Source: Lachnospiraceae bacterium (GTDB lineage Bacteria; Bacillota; Clostridia; Lachnospirales; Lachnospiraceae). From it: 43,656 nt of DNA. The stretch lies in NCBI GenBank assembly GCA_024403515.1, contig JAKSRS010000017.1, forward strand, positions 1-43,656, read 5' to 3'. Shown one piece after another: positions 32,835 through 43,230 of the stretch. Each line of letters begins with the position of its first letter. The first letter of the stretch is position 1. A program made the position numbers and the translations under genes. The notes below the pieces were generated by a model, which searched no databases, was not told where the DNA came from, and saw only the letters and a list, made by a program, of their open reading frames with translations.

Positions 32835-35618
32835 ATGGCTCAGAAAAAGAAAACAACAGGCAGAAGAAGAACAACTTCATCAGCTTCAAGAAGCAAAGGC
32901 AGAAAAACCAAAGCTCAGATGCAGAAGGAATATGCTCTCAAAAGAGAAGTATTTCTTATTGCATCTATTTGTGTTTGTATTCTTTTACTTCTCTGTAATT
33001 TTAATAAAATCGGTAAAGTCGGAGGATTCTTTTCATCCGTAATGTTTGGTCTTTTCGGCCTCTTAGCATATATTTTCCCGATTGTATTACTTCTTTTTAT
33101 ATGGCTTAAAACTGCAAATCCACGTAATAATGTTATTACTAGAAAAGTTGTTTTTGGATCTATAGCATTTATTGATTTAGGAATTATTATCGATATTATT
33201 AACGGTATCTGTAAGACTATTCCTGAAAAATATAATCTTGTAGAATTCTATAAATTTTATGTTGAAAATAAAAAAGGTGGCGGTATTATTTCCGGCTCAC
33301 TTTCTTTTGCGCTTGTAAATCTTATTGGTAAAGCAGGCGCTATTATTGTGTTTATTCTTGTTTTAATCATTTGTCTTGTATTTTTAACTGAGAAATCACT
33401 GATAGATGGCGTTAAAGATCAGAGTGAAAAATTTATTGAAAGATCAGCAGAAAACAGAAAAACAAGAAATGAATATCTAAATGAAATTGCCAAAAAACGT
33501 GAAGAGGAAGAAAGACTTAAAGAAGAACGCGATGCAATAAAAGAGCAGGAACTTCTTGAACGTGATGAAAGACGACGTCAGAAATCCTTAAGTCGTGAAC
33601 AGGAAAGATTAGAAAAAGAACAGGCAAGAGAATTACAGCGTGAACAGAAGGAAAATGACAAAATTTTACGTAAAAACAAAGTCGTTTCGGGTGTTACCTT
33701 CGATACTGTAATTGATCCTAACATGCCAACTTCAACTTTACGATCTTCAGTGCATGATGATATTCATGAGATAAATATTAATGGATTTGATCCTTTGATG
33801 GATGATTCAGATATTTCGCTTCCTGAAGAAGAGATTTATATTGTTGAAGACGAACCTAAAAAGGTTATCGATAAAATTGATGAAATACCTATTCTTGGTA
33901 TTGGCAGAGAAGACATAACTGAAGTTAGTCCTTCTTTTGAAAGAGAAGAAATTGTTAAACCTAAGATTCAGCGTTCAAAGCCTTCTTTTGAATTTGAAGA
34001 TGAAAAAGAAAGTAAAGAAGAAAAACCTTATTATGAACCTGAAATTGTAAAACCAAAAGATAAAAATTCAGCTAAACCCACAGGTGCAGATATGAATGCA
34101 GTTGCAGCTATGGCTGAAAATGCGATAAATACACCCGTTAGAGAATATAAGTTTCCTTCTATTGAATTGCTAAAGAAAAATTCATCTAACGGTGCCAGAG
34201 ACAGCGAGCAATCAATTAGAGAGACTGCCAGAAAACTTACTGAAACTCTTGATATTTTTGGTGTTAAAGCAACTGTTACTGATATAAGTCAGGGGCCTAC
34301 CGTTACAAGATTTGAATTACAGCCCGAATTAGGGGTTAAGGTTAGTCGTATTAAAGGATTATCTGATGACATTAAGCTTAGTCTTGCTGCGTCGGATATT
34401 CGTATTGAGGCTCCGATTCCCGGAAAGTCTGCTGTCGGAATAGAAGTTCCCAACAAGGTTAATCAGGCGGTTCTTCTTAGAGAACTTATTGATACTAAAG
34501 AGTTTAAGGATTCAAAATCTAACCTTGCATTTGCAATTGGTAAGGATATTGCAGGTAAAACTATTGTTTATGACATTGATAAATTCCCTCATTTACTTAT
34601 TGCCGGTGCAACAGGTTCAGGTAAATCGGTATGTATTAATACTCTTATTATGAGCATTATCTACAAGGCGAATCCTGATGACGTTAAACTTATTATGATT
34701 GACCCTAAGGTTGTTGAACTTAGTGTATATAATGGAATTCCTCATTTAATGATTCCTGTTGTTACGGAAGCTAAAAAGGCCAGTGCAGCTTTAAACTGGG
34801 CTGTTGCCGAAATGATGGAAAGATACAAAAAGTTTGCTGATTTAAACGTTCGTGATCTTGAAGGCTATAATGAAGCTGTAAAGAACATGGAAGGAGAGCT
34901 TTATAAAAAACTTCCTCAGCTTGTTATTATCGTCGATGAGCTTGCTGACCTTATGATGGTTGCAAGAAATGAAGTTGAAGATGCAATCTGCAGACTTGCA
35001 CAGTTAGCTCGTGCTTGTGGTATTCATTTGATTATCGCAACACAAAGACCCAGTGTTGATGTAATTACAGGTCTTATTAAAGCTAATATGCCCAGTAGAA
35101 TTGCCTTTGCAGTTTCAAGTATGGTCGACTCAAGAACAATTCTTGATATGGGTGGTGCAGAGGAACTTCTTGGAAAAGGCGATATGTTATTCTTCCCTAA
35201 GGGTATGAAGAAACCCGTAAGATTACAGGGTGGTTTTGTATCTGATCCGGAAGTTAATTCAGTTGTTGATTTTCTTAAAAAATATAATCCTGTAGATAAC
35301 ACTCAGTCTCAGGAAATGACAAGTAAAATCGATAATTTCACTTCTTCATCGTCTTCATCATCTAGTTCGTCTGATGGTGGTGACAGTGCAGAATTTGATG
35401 AATACTTTATGGATGCAGCTCATATTATTATTGAAAGTAATAAAGCATCTATTGGTATGTTACAGCGTAAATTTAGAATTGGTTTTAATAGAGCAGCAAG
35501 AATTATGGACAAACTTGCTGAATATGGGGTTGTGAGTGAAGAAGAAGGAACAAAGCCTAGAAGAGTTCTTATGAATATGGAAGAATTCGAAAACTTTGTT
35601 GAAGAAAACGGACTATAA
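32835..35618 (+). CDS. ftsK: DNA translocase FtsK/SpoIIIE
   Basis: A 927-residue septal DNA pump that clears chromosome DNA from the division septum. Four membrane segments occupy about residues 38-200. They are followed by a long Arg/Glu/Lys-rich linker (about 200-300) and an acidic linker to residue 430. The RecA-like motor has Walker A GATGSGKS near residue 593 and Walker [14 protein letters not shown] near 700, then the [13 protein letters not shown] segment. A poly-Ser linker (about 836-848) leads to the gamma winged helix ([20 protein letters not shown]), which reads KOPS/SRS-type sequences. The Shine-Dalgarno is weak: AAGG is about 15 bases from ATG. Whether it acts in division or sporulation cannot be told. 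Confidence 0.94.
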   Translation: MAQKKKTTGRRRTTSSASRSKGRKTKAQMQKEYALKREVFLIASICVCILLLLCNFNKIGKVGGFFSSVMFGLFGLLAYIFPIVLLLFIWLKTANPRNNVITRKVVFGSIAFIDLGIIIDIINGICKTIPEKYNLVEFYKFYVENKKGGGIISGSLSFALVNLIGKAGAIIVFILVLIICLVFLTEKSLIDGVKDQSEKFIERSAENRKTRNEYLNEIAKKREEEERLKEERDAIKEQELLERDERRRQKSLSREQERLEKEQARELQREQKENDKILRKNKVVSGVTFDTVIDPNMPTSTLRSSVHDDIHEININGFDPLMDDSDISLPEEEIYIVEDEPKKVIDKIDEIPILGIGREDITEVSPSFEREEIVKPKIQRSKPSFEFEDEKESKEEKPYYEPEIVKPKDKNSAKPTGADMNAVAAMAENAINTPVREYKFPSIELLKKNSSNGARDSEQSIRETARKLTETLDIFGVKATVTDISQGPTVTRFELQPELGVKVSRIKGLSDDIKLSLAASDIRIEAPIPGKSAVGIEVPNKVNQAVLLRELIDTKEFKDSKSNLAFAIGKDIAGKTIVYDIDKFPHLLIAGATGSGKSVCINTLIMSIIYKANPDDVKLIMIDPKVVELSVYNGIPHLMIPVVTEAKKASAALNWAVAEMMERYKKFADLNVRDLEGYNEAVKNMEGELYKKLPQLVIIVDELADLMMVARNEVEDAICRLAQLARACGIHLIIATQRPSVDVITGLIKANMPSRIAFAVSSMVDSRTILDMGGAEELLGKGDMLFFPKGMKKPVRLQGGFVSDPEVNSVVDFLKKYNPVDNTQSQEMTSKIDNFTSSSSSSSSSSDGGDSAEFDEYFMDAAHIIIESNKASIGMLQRKFRIGFNRAARIMDKLAEYGVVSEEEGTKPRRVLMNMEEFENFVEENGL

Positions 35619-35632
35619 ACAGGAGTAAAGAA

Positions 35633-37303
35633 ATGAAATCAGATATTGAAATTGCACAGGAAGCCAAAATGCTCCCTATTGCTGATGTAGCAGCCAAATT
35701 AGACATTGAGTTTGATGATCTTGAACTTTATGGAAAATATAAAGCTAAAATCTCAGATGAATGGTGGAATAAAAATAAAAACAATCCGGATGGAAAACTT
35801 ATTCTTGTTACCGCTATTAATCCAACACCTGCAGGTGAAGGAAAAACAACAACAAGTGTAGGTTTGTGTCAGGCTTTCGCAAAGATGGATAAAAAGGTTA
35901 CTGTTGCATTAAGAGAGCCATCTTTAGGACCTTGTTTTGGTATTAAAGGTGGGGCTGCCGGTGGTGGATATGCCCAGGTAGTTCCTATGGAAGATTTGAA
36001 TTTACATTTTACAGGTGACTTTCATGCTATAACAAGTGCAAATAACCTTCTTGCTGCTTTACTAGACAATCATATTCAGCAGGGTAATGTACTTGGAATT
36101 GATCCTAGAAATGTTATCTGGAAACGCTGCCTTGATATGAATGATCGTGTTTTACGTAATGTTGTCGTTGGCCTTGGTGCTAAAGCAGACGGTACAGTGA
36201 GAGAAGATCATTTTGTCATTACAGTTGCATCCGAAATCATGGCTATTCTTTGCCTTGCTTCAGATATGAATGATTTAAAAGAAAGACTTTCTAAGATTAT
36301 AGTTGCTTATACATATGATAATAAGCCTGTAACAGCCAAGGATTTAAATGCAGTAGGCTCAATGGCAGCTTTGCTTAAAGATGCTATAAAGCCTAATGTG
36401 ATTCAGACTCTTGAAAATACTCCTGCAATAGTTCATGGAGGTCCATTTGCCAACATTGCTCATGGATGTAATTCAGTAAGAGCGACAAAATATGCATTAA
36501 AAATGGCTGATTATGTAATCACTGAAGCTGGTTTCGGTGCTGATTTAGGGGCTGAAAAATTCTTTAACATAAAATGCCGTCAGGCTGATTTAAAGCCTGA
36601 TTGTGTAGTTTTAGTTGCAACAATCCGTGCTTTAAAATATAATGGTGGAGTTGACAAGAAAGATTTATCTGTAGAGAATATTAATGCATTAAAATCCGGT
36701 ATTGTTAATCTTGAGAAACATATTGAAAACTTACAGCAGTTTGGTGTACCGGTTGTTGTTACACTGAATGCTTTTTCAACAGATACTGATGCTGAAACTG
36801 AATTTGTAAAGAAGTTCTGTGAAGACAGAAACTGTGAATTTGCTTTATCTAAAGTCTGGGAATTCGGCGGAGAAGGTGGAATTGAGCTTGCACAAAAGGT
36901 TCTTAAGACTTTAGAGGAAAAAGAAAGTAAGTTTGAAGTGTTATATTCTGCTGATTTATCAATTGTTGATAAGGTTAAAGCAATAGCAACTAAAGTTTAT
37001 GGTGCTAAAGATGTAAACTTCAGTAAAGAAGCCTTAAAAATGATAGATAAAATTAATGAACTTGGTTATTCAAACCTTCCTGTATGTATGGCCAAGACTC
37101 AGTATTCATTATCAGATGATGCGTCGTTACTTGGAAGACCTGAAAACTTTGTTATGAATGTAAGAGATGTTTCATTAAGTGCAGGTGCCGGCTTTGTAGT
37201 TGTTCTTACAGGTTCAATTATGACAATGCCAGGATTGCCCAAGACTCCTGCAGCTTACAATATTGATGTCGATGAAAATGGTGTAATTAAAGGCTTATTC
37301 TAA
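35633..37303 (+). CDS. fhs: Formate-tetrahydrofolate ligase
   Basis: ATP-dependent ligation of formate to tetrahydrofolate, giving 10-formyl-THF; the enzyme is key to the methyl branch of the Wood-Ljungdahl pathway and also used by non-acetogens for purines and serine/glycine interconversion. The 556 residues are the family's exact usual length. The P-loop-like [14 protein letters not shown] is near residue 64, followed by [20 protein letters not shown] and the later [13 protein letters not shown]. The GGAG site is ideal. folD follows after 20 bases, so the two steps of one-carbon interconversion are coupled. No CO dehydrogenase genes are in the window, so it gives no evidence of acetogenesis. 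Confidence 0.96.
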   Translation: MKSDIEIAQEAKMLPIADVAAKLDIEFDDLELYGKYKAKISDEWWNKNKNNPDGKLILVTAINPTPAGEGKTTTSVGLCQAFAKMDKKVTVALREPSLGPCFGIKGGAAGGGYAQVVPMEDLNLHFTGDFHAITSANNLLAALLDNHIQQGNVLGIDPRNVIWKRCLDMNDRVLRNVVVGLGAKADGTVREDHFVITVASEIMAILCLASDMNDLKERLSKIIVAYTYDNKPVTAKDLNAVGSMAALLKDAIKPNVIQTLENTPAIVHGGPFANIAHGCNSVRATKYALKMADYVITEAGFGADLGAEKFFNIKCRQADLKPDCVVLVATIRALKYNGGVDKKDLSVENINALKSGIVNLEKHIENLQQFGVPVVVTLNAFSTDTDAETEFVKKFCEDRNCEFALSKVWEFGGEGGIELAQKVLKTLEEKESKFEVLYSADLSIVDKVKAIATKVYGAKDVNFSKEALKMIDKINELGYSNLPVCMAKTQYSLSDDASLLGRPENFVMNVRDVSLSAGAGFVVVLTGSIMTMPGLPKTPAAYNIDVDENGVIKGLF

Positions 37304-37323
37304 ATAAGATAAGGTGGTAAGTT

Positions 37324-38157
37324 ATGGAGCTTATTGATGGCAAGAAAATTTCTGCTCAGATCAAAGATGAATTAAAAGAAAAAGTTGCGGCATTAAAAGA
37401 ATCCGGTAAAGAAGTCTCTTTAGCCGTAATTCAGGTTGGTGCTGATCCTGCTTCTTCTATATATGTAAATAACAAGAAAAAGGCCTGTGAATATATTGGA
37501 ATCAAATCACTTTCTTTTGAAATTGATGAGAATGCTTCCGAAGACGAACTTCTTGGCTTAATTGACAGATTAAATGCTGATGACAGTGTTAATGGAATTC
37601 TTGTTCAGTTACCATTACCCAAACACATGGATGAAAACAAGGTGATTGAAAGAATCAGCCCTTTGAAAGATGTTGATGGCTTCCATGTTCAAAATGTCGG
37701 TGCATTATGCGTTGGTAAAAAAGGCTATGTTTCCTGTACTCCTGCAGGGGTAATTGAACTTTTAAAAAGAAGTGATGTGGAAATTTCAGGTAAACATTGC
37801 GTAATAATTGGTAGAAGCAATATCGTGGGTAAACCTATGGCCCTTTTAATGCTTAGAGAAAATGCTACAGTTACTGTATGTCATTCCAAGACCGCTAACC
37901 TTAAAGAAATCTGCAAAGAAGCAGATATTTTAATTGTAGCAATCGGAAAACCTAAGTTTATTACAGCTGATTATGTTAAAGATAATGCAACTGTAATTGA
38001 TGTAGGAATTCATAGAGATGAGAACAATAAGATTTGCGGAGATGTAGATTTTGAATCTGTAAGTCCTAAGTGTTCTAAGATTACTCCTGTTCCCGGTGGA
38101 GTTGGTCCTATGACTATTGCAATGTTAATGAATAACTGTGTAGAATCTGTCCTTTAA
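37324..38157 (+). CDS. folD: Methylene-THF dehydrogenase/cyclohydrolase FolD
   Basis: A 277-residue bifunctional enzyme that oxidises 5,10-methylene-THF to methenyl-THF and hydrolyses it to 10-formyl-THF, normally with NADP+. The catalytic Lys is in SIYVNNKKKACEYIG, the Gln/Pro loop in GILVQLPLPKHM, and the Rossmann fold contains GRSNIVGKPMA and the CTPAGVIELL block. It ends with the family-typical PVPGGVGPMTIAMLM. The start has an AAGGTGG-type site. It is directly behind fhs and ahead of a zinc-ribbon protein. Confidence 0.95.
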   Translation: MELIDGKKISAQIKDELKEKVAALKESGKEVSLAVIQVGADPASSIYVNNKKKACEYIGIKSLSFEIDENASEDELLGLIDRLNADDSVNGILVQLPLPKHMDENKVIERISPLKDVDGFHVQNVGALCVGKKGYVSCTPAGVIELLKRSDVEISGKHCVIIGRSNIVGKPMALLMLRENATVTVCHSKTANLKEICKEADILIVAIGKPKFITADYVKDNATVIDVGIHRDENNKICGDVDFESVSPKCSKITPVPGGVGPMTIAMLMNNCVESVL

Positions 38158-38178
38158 TTTTAGTTTGGAGATATTTAA

Positions 38179-39657
38179 ATGAAATGTCCTAATTGTGGAG
38201 CTAATTTAGCTGAGGATAAGTTATATTGTGAAAAATGCGGTACTGAATTCCAGATTGTGCCTGATATGGATGTAAATGTAGCATCTGAAATGGATGATAC
38301 ATTATCTGATATTGCCTTAAAAGAATTCGGTCACGATAATAAGAAGAGTGCATCAAAGAAAACATCAAGATTTGATGATATGGAGTATGATGACGATCCT
38401 ACTATTTTGGGTCTTCTTATGAGAAATCCTAAAACTGCCTGGATTTTTTATCTTGTAGTTTTAGTTGTTTTAGTTGTTTTGATTTCTGTTTCTATAAATT
38501 TAAGTAAAAACATGAGCAAGGAAAAATCTAAGGATTATCAGATTGAACTTGCTAATCAGGCTCTTGCCGAAAACGATTTGGAAGCAGCCATTAAAGCGCT
38601 TGAAAATGCCTATAAAGCCGATAAATCCGATTATGATTTATTGTTTAACATTGCTGATTATTATTACACTTTAAATCGAAATGATGATGCTTTGTTTACA
38701 CTTAAAGAAATTGCTTTAAATGCTGATTTTTCTTTTGACGTAAGAGAAACTGCATACAAGAAGATGATTTCTTTGTATAAAAATGAAAACAGATTTGAAG
38801 ATATCAGTAATCTCTTAGCCGAATGTGAAATTGGAACAGTTGTAAATGCCTATGAAGATTATCTTTCAAATGCTCCTGTTTTTAGTTACGAAAGCGGCAC
38901 TTACAAAGAAACAATAGCCTTAAAACTTTCTGCTGAAGGCGAAGGAACAATCTATTATACAATTGATGGCACTGTTCCCACTGACAAATCAGAAGTTTAC
39001 GAAGCACCTATTTTCCTTGAATACGGTTCTTATACTATTCAGGCCTTCTTCAAGAATAAATATGGTGTTTCAAGTGAAGTGATTAAGGCTAATTATTTGA
39101 TTGATGTTTCATTTTCTTTTGAACCTGATGTACTTACTGAAAGCGGTGAATACACTAGTGCAACACTTATTGAAGTTGATGTACCGATAATGTATACCGT
39201 TTACTACACAAGTGATGGTTCAACACCTGATAAAACATCCAATAAGTATATGTATCCATTTGCCATGCCATTAGGCGACAGCGAATTTAAGTTTATATCA
39301 TATGCTAGTGATGGAACTGAGTCGGAAGTTGTTACAAAGAATTATTCTTTGAACTATGCATCAGCAATTTCACCCGCAGATGCTGTAACTTCTTTGGTTA
39401 ACGGCTTGGTAGAGCGTGGATATATTGTTGATGATGCAGGTCATAATGAAAGTTATTCCGGACGCTATTTATATATCTATGTAGCACCATATCCTATTGA
39501 AAATGTTGGTGATGTTTATCTTGTAGTTGAGTATTTTGAAGATGCTGCAGGAAATACAACTAAAACCAATAATATATATGGAATCAATGTAAATACCAAT
39601 GAATTGTACAAAGTTCAGGCTTCCGGACAGGGTACATATATGGTTACAAATCTATAA
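38179..39657 (+). CDS. Zinc-ribbon membrane protein with TPR-like and chitobiase-type (CHB_HEX_C) repeats
   Basis: A 492-residue single-pass membrane protein I cannot assign a function. An N-terminal zinc ribbon (Cys3, Cys6, Cys17, Cys20) is followed by an acidic linker and one membrane segment at about residues 86-107 (WIFYLVVLVVLVVLISVSI). Outside, residues 120-230 are helical repeats of TPR type (LANQALAENDLEAAIKALENA). Residues 240-310 and 320-392 are two beta domains with IYYTIDGTVPT and VYYTSDGSTPD, the chitobiase/Fn3-associated pattern. A 100-residue C-terminal domain follows. With the zinc ribbon in the cytoplasm, the rest faces outward, perhaps reaching the cell wall. It lies between folD and nfnA, but its architecture suggests an envelope role, not one-carbon metabolism. 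Confidence 0.82.
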   Translation: MKCPNCGANLAEDKLYCEKCGTEFQIVPDMDVNVASEMDDTLSDIALKEFGHDNKKSASKKTSRFDDMEYDDDPTILGLLMRNPKTAWIFYLVVLVVLVVLISVSINLSKNMSKEKSKDYQIELANQALAENDLEAAIKALENAYKADKSDYDLLFNIADYYYTLNRNDDALFTLKEIALNADFSFDVRETAYKKMISLYKNENRFEDISNLLAECEIGTVVNAYEDYLSNAPVFSYESGTYKETIALKLSAEGEGTIYYTIDGTVPTDKSEVYEAPIFLEYGSYTIQAFFKNKYGVSSEVIKANYLIDVSFSFEPDVLTESGEYTSATLIEVDVPIMYTVYYTSDGSTPDKTSNKYMYPFAMPLGDSEFKFISYASDGTESEVVTKNYSLNYASAISPADAVTSLVNGLVERGYIVDDAGHNESYSGRYLYIYVAPYPIENVGDVYLVVEYFEDAAGNTTKTNNIYGINVNTNELYKVQASGQGTYMVTNL

Positions 39658-39683
39658 GATATTAATTGAAAGGATATATAAAG

Positions 39684-40562
39684 ATGTACAAGATTTTAGA
39701 AGTAAAAGAACTTACTACAAACATTTTTTCAATGGTTGTAGAAGCACCTCGCGTTGCTAAATCATGTCTTCCCGGACAGTTTGTAATTGTTCGTACTAAC
39801 GAAGACAGCGAAAGAATTCCTCTTACAATTTGCGACTATGATCGCAATGCCGGAACTATTACAATAGTTTTCCAGATTGTAGGTGCAGGAACAGAATTTA
39901 TGTCAAAATTAAAAGCAGGAGATTCTTTCCATGATTTTGTGGGACCTTTAGGTTGTGCATCTGAATTGGTTACTGATGAAGTAGAAGTAACTTCTAAGAA
40001 GAAAATCCTTTTTGTAGCAGGTGGTGTTGGTACTGCTCCTGTTTACCCTCAGGTTAAGTGGCTCCACGAGCATAATATTGATGCTGATGTTATTGTTGGT
40101 TCCAAAACAAAAGATTTATTAATCCTTGAAGATGAAATGAAGGCAGTAGCCGGAAATCTTTATGTTACAACTGATGATGGTTCATATGGTCGTTCCGGTA
40201 TGGTAACAAACACTATTCAGGACCTTGTAAACGAAGGCAATAAATATGATGTCTGCGTAGCAATAGGACCTATGATTATGATGAAGTTCGTATGTAAACT
40301 CACCAAGGAACTTGGTATTCCTACAATCGTAAGCTTAAATCCTATTATGGTTGACGGTACAGGTATGTGCGGTGCGTGTCGTGTAACAGTAGGCGACAAG
40401 GTTAAGTTTGCATGTGTTGATGGACCTGAATTTGACGGCCATTTAGTAAACTTTGATGAAGCTATGAAACGCCAGACAATTTACAAGACAGCTGAAGGTC
40501 GTGCCTTCCTTGCTGCAAAAGAAGGCGATACTCACCACGGCGGATGTGGAAATTGTAAATAA
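39684..40562 (+). CDS. nfnA: NADH-dependent ferredoxin:NADP+ oxidoreductase, small subunit NfnA
   Basis: The FAD and [2Fe-2S] subunit of the electron-bifurcating transhydrogenase NfnAB, which couples NADH, ferredoxin and NADP(H). The frame opens at TTG 39666; ATG 39684 has an AAAGGA site 9-10 bases upstream and gives 292 residues. The ferredoxin-reductase-like fold has RIPLTICDYD (flavin site) and AGGVGTAPVYPQVK (nucleotide site); the [2Fe-2S] cysteines are in GTGMCGACRVTVGD and FACVDGPEFDGH. The C-terminal HHGGCGNC resembles the end of dihydroorotate dehydrogenase electron-transfer subunits. The immediate partner nfnB follows by 13 bases, which separates it from PyrK, whose partner would be pyrD. 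Confidence 0.9.
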   Translation: MYKILEVKELTTNIFSMVVEAPRVAKSCLPGQFVIVRTNEDSERIPLTICDYDRNAGTITIVFQIVGAGTEFMSKLKAGDSFHDFVGPLGCASELVTDEVEVTSKKKILFVAGGVGTAPVYPQVKWLHEHNIDADVIVGSKTKDLLILEDEMKAVAGNLYVTTDDGSYGRSGMVTNTIQDLVNEGNKYDVCVAIGPMIMMKFVCKLTKELGIPTIVSLNPIMVDGTGMCGACRVTVGDKVKFACVDGPEFDGHLVNFDEAMKRQTIYKTAEGRAFLAAKEGDTHHGGCGNCK

Positions 40563-40575
40563 GGAGAGCATGAAG

Positions 40576-41958
40576 ATGGACGTATTAAAGAAAGTACCTG
40601 TACGCGAACAGGATCCTAAGGTTCGTGCTACTAATTTTGAAGAAGTTTGTTTAGGATACAATAAAGAAGAAGCTATGGAAGAAGCTTCAAGATGTATAAA
40701 CTGTAAAAATGCTCAGTGTATGAAGGGATGTCCCGTATCAATCAATATCCCCGGATTTGTTGAGCAGGTTAAAACAGGTGACTTTGAAAAGGCTTACGAG
40801 ATTATCAGTGAATCAAGTGCACTTCCTGCAGTTTGCGGACGTGTTTGTCCCCAGGAAAGCCAGTGTGAAGGTAAATGTATTCGTGGTATAAAAGGCGAAG
40901 CTATTTCAATTGGTAAACTTGAAAGATTTGTTGCTGACTGGGCATCTGAAAATGGAATTAAGCCTAGCGCAAGCAGCGATAAGAAGAATAAAAAAGTAGC
41001 AGTTATCGGTTCAGGTCCCGCAGGTCTTACTTGTGCAGGAGATCTTGCTAAGATGGGCTATGATGTAACAATTTTTGAAGCACTTCATCAGGCAGGCGGT
41101 GTACTTGTTTATGGTATTCCTGAATTCCGTCTTCCTAAAGAAAAAGTTGTTGCAAAAGAAATCGAAAACGTTAAGGCATTAGGCGTTAAGATCGAAACAA
41201 ACGTAATCATCGGTAAGAGTGTTACTATTGACGAACTTATGTCTGAAGAAGGCTTTGATGCTGTATTCATTGGTTCAGGTGCAGGACTTCCTAAGTTTAT
41301 GGGCATTCCCGGAGAAAACGCTAATGGAGTATTCTCAGCAAACGAATATCTTACAAGATCAAATCTTATGAAAGCTTTCAACGAAGATTCTGCAACACCT
41401 ATTATGAGAGGTAAGAAAGTTGCAGTTGTTGGTGGCGGTAACGTTGCTATGGATGCTGCCAGAACAGCATTAAGACTTGGAGCTGAAGTACATATTGTAT
41501 ATAGAAGAAGTGAAGAAGAACTTCCTGCAAGAGTTGAAGAAGTTCATCACGCTAAAGAAGAAGGCATTATTTTTGATCTTCTTTGTAATCCTGTTGAAAT
41601 CTTAAGTGATGAAAACGCTTGGGTTAACGGAATAAAGTGTATCAGAATGGAACTTGGTGAGCCTGATGAATCAGGTCGTAGAAGTCCTGTTGAAATTCCC
41701 GGTTCAGAATTTGTAATTGATGTTGATACAGTTATTATGTCTCTTGGAACATCGCCTAATCCTTTGATTTCCTCAACAACAAAGGGTCTTGAAATTAACA
41801 AGAGAAAATGTATTGTTGCTGAAGAAGAATTTGGTAAGACATCCAAAGAAGGTGTATTTGCCGGTGGAGATGCTGTTACAGGTGCAGCTACAGTTATTCT
41901 TGCAATGGGAGCAGGTAAAGCAGCAGCAAAGGGTATTGACGAATACCTTTCTAAATAA
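40576..41958 (+). CDS. nfnB: NADH-dependent ferredoxin:NADP+ oxidoreductase, large subunit NfnB
   Basis: The large subunit of NfnAB, a GltD-like flavoprotein that carries the bifurcating FAD, two [4Fe-4S] clusters and the NADP(H) site. The open frame extends upstream to 40501, but ATG 40576 lies 9 bases behind GGAG (40563-40566); ATG 40570 is too close. This gives 460 residues. Cluster cysteines occur in CINCKNAQCMKGCPV and CGRVCPQESQCEGKC; the FAD motif is GSGPAGLTCAGDLA and the NADP motif GGGNVAMDAARTALRLGA. With NfnA directly upstream, the complex balances NADH, NADPH and ferredoxin; that also fits the NADPH-linked enzymes (Icd, FolD) elsewhere in the window. A stand-alone GltD would not have NfnA as partner. 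Confidence 0.92.
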   Translation: MDVLKKVPVREQDPKVRATNFEEVCLGYNKEEAMEEASRCINCKNAQCMKGCPVSINIPGFVEQVKTGDFEKAYEIISESSALPAVCGRVCPQESQCEGKCIRGIKGEAISIGKLERFVADWASENGIKPSASSDKKNKKVAVIGSGPAGLTCAGDLAKMGYDVTIFEALHQAGGVLVYGIPEFRLPKEKVVAKEIENVKALGVKIETNVIIGKSVTIDELMSEEGFDAVFIGSGAGLPKFMGIPGENANGVFSANEYLTRSNLMKAFNEDSATPIMRGKKVAVVGGGNVAMDAARTALRLGAEVHIVYRRSEEELPARVEEVHHAKEEGIIFDLLCNPVEILSDENAWVNGIKCIRMELGEPDESGRRSPVEIPGSEFVIDVDTVIMSLGTSPNPLISSTTKGLEINKRKCIVAEEEFGKTSKEGVFAGGDAVTGAATVILAMGAGKAAAKGIDEYLSK

Positions 41959-41981
41959 TTAGTTTTTAGGAGATATATATT

Positions 41982-42731
41982 ATGCCTTGGTGTCCTGAAT
42001 GCAAATTAGAATATGTAGCAGGAATTAAAGTATGTCCTGATTGTAAAAAAGCTTTGGTTGATTCTTTGGATGATGTAGCTGAAGAAACTATAGAGTTAGC
42101 TCAGGAATATGAAGATATGTATGAAGAGCCTGAAGAGGAAACCGAAGTTCCGGTTCGTATCGACATAAAGGAACTTGTTAAAAAAGTTCAGGCAGGTGAA
42201 ATGAGTCCTGATGAATTCAACGACCTTATGGCTCAGCTTAGAGTACAGTATAGTCGAAGCAAGGAATATCGTTATAGAAAAGATCTTTATGACGAGAACA
42301 AATCATCAGTTTTAGTTTTACTTATCGTAGGACTTTTAGGCTTACTTGTACTTTTACTTAACGCAGTTGGAGTATTCCATTTACCATTCAGTGGTTTCTC
42401 GTTAGTTCTAACAAATGTTGTAATGGGACTATTATTTGCAGTTTTTGTTTTTTCAGGAATAAAAGCTTCAATTAAAGCCAAAAAACTTTTGCCTGAAGTT
42501 AATGAGGAAAAAGAACTCATTGAAAAATGTGTTGCTTTCTTAAAAGAACAGAAAGCAGCCGGTGCATTTGTTATTAATGAAGAAGTTTCTTTTGAAGAAG
42601 AAAGTTTATTTCTTTCAAATCTTTGCATGGATGCACTTGAAAATAACTTTGATAACTTAGAAGATGGTTTTTCATTTTTCGTAACCGATAGATATTTTTC
42701 AGAGATTTTTGATGAATCTACAATGGAGTAA
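41982..42731 (+). CDS. Zinc-ribbon protein with two membrane segments
   Basis: A 249-residue protein without a known function. The N-terminal zinc ribbon has Cys4, Cys7, Cys18 and Cys21 in the CPEC...CPDC pattern. An acidic stretch (residues 28-60) and a helical segment with SPDEFNDLMAQLRVQY (75-90), which looks like a SHOCT-type short domain, follow. Two membrane segments lie at about 109-131 and 139-160. The C-terminal 90 residues are acidic and soluble. The ribbon and tail should be cytoplasmic. The gene is 23 bases behind nfnB and 3 bases ahead of rlmH, with an AGGAG site. It resembles the other zinc-ribbon membrane protein of this operon only in its N-terminus. Confidence 0.75.
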   Translation: MPWCPECKLEYVAGIKVCPDCKKALVDSLDDVAEETIELAQEYEDMYEEPEEETEVPVRIDIKELVKKVQAGEMSPDEFNDLMAQLRVQYSRSKEYRYRKDLYDENKSSVLVLLIVGLLGLLVLLLNAVGVFHLPFSGFSLVLTNVVMGLLFAVFVFSGIKASIKAKKLLPEVNEEKELIEKCVAFLKEQKAAGAFVINEEVSFEEESLFLSNLCMDALENNFDNLEDGFSFFVTDRYFSEIFDESTME

Positions 42732-42734
42732 TTT

Positions 42735-43214
42735 ATGAATATTAATATCCTTTGCGTTGGAAAAGTTAAAGAGAAATTCTTTAGAGATGCAATAGACGAA
42801 TATTCTAAAAGACTTAGTAAATTTGCCAAGATATCTATTATAGAAGTATCTGATGAAAAAACTAAAGATGGTGCTTCTGAAGTTGAAAACAAAATGGTAA
42901 TTGATAAAGAAGGAAGTAAGTTATTATCATATATTAAAAGTAGTGATTATGTTATTTCGTTGTGCATAGAAGGCAAAAAGCTTTCTTCCGAAAAACTGGC
43001 CGATAAAATATCTGATATATGTTTATCCGGAAACAGTACAATAACATTTGTTATAGGTGGTTCATTAGGCTTAAGTGATGAAATAAAGAATAGATCAGAT
43101 TTTAAACTCTCATTTTCTGATATGACGTTCCCTCATCAACTGATGCGAGTAATCTTACTCGAACAAATCTACCGTGCCTTTAAAATAAACAACAACGAAC
43201 CATACCATAAGTGA
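42735..43214 (+). CDS. rlmH: 23S rRNA (pseudouridine1915-N3)-methyltransferase RlmH
   Basis: A 159-residue SPOUT methyltransferase that methylates pseudouridine 1915 in helix 69 of 23S rRNA. Length and motifs are standard: FVIGGSLGLSDEI (SAM-binding knot) and FPHQLMRVILLEQIYRA with the C-terminal PYHK. The start lies 3 bases behind the upstream stop; ATGGAGTAATTTATG supplies a GGAG site 8 bases before the ATG. It closes the long gene run. The last base of the Lys codon and the stop codon are part of a 16-bp inverted repeat arm that begins at 43211. Confidence 0.95.
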   Translation: MNINILCVGKVKEKFFRDAIDEYSKRLSKFAKISIIEVSDEKTKDGASEVENKMVIDKEGSKLLSYIKSSDYVISLCIEGKKLSSEKLADKISDICLSGNSTITFVIGGSLGLSDEIKNRSDFKLSFSDMTFPHQLMRVILLEQIYRAFKINNNEPYHK

Positions 43215-43230
43215 ATAGCGAGAGCAGCGA

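Noticed and set aside
43205..43230. The 3' end of rlmH as an SCC-like attachment site
   Set aside because: In staphylococci this end is the SCC target, and the sequence here is similar because the protein end is conserved, but no recombinase gene and no second copy of the site are in the window.
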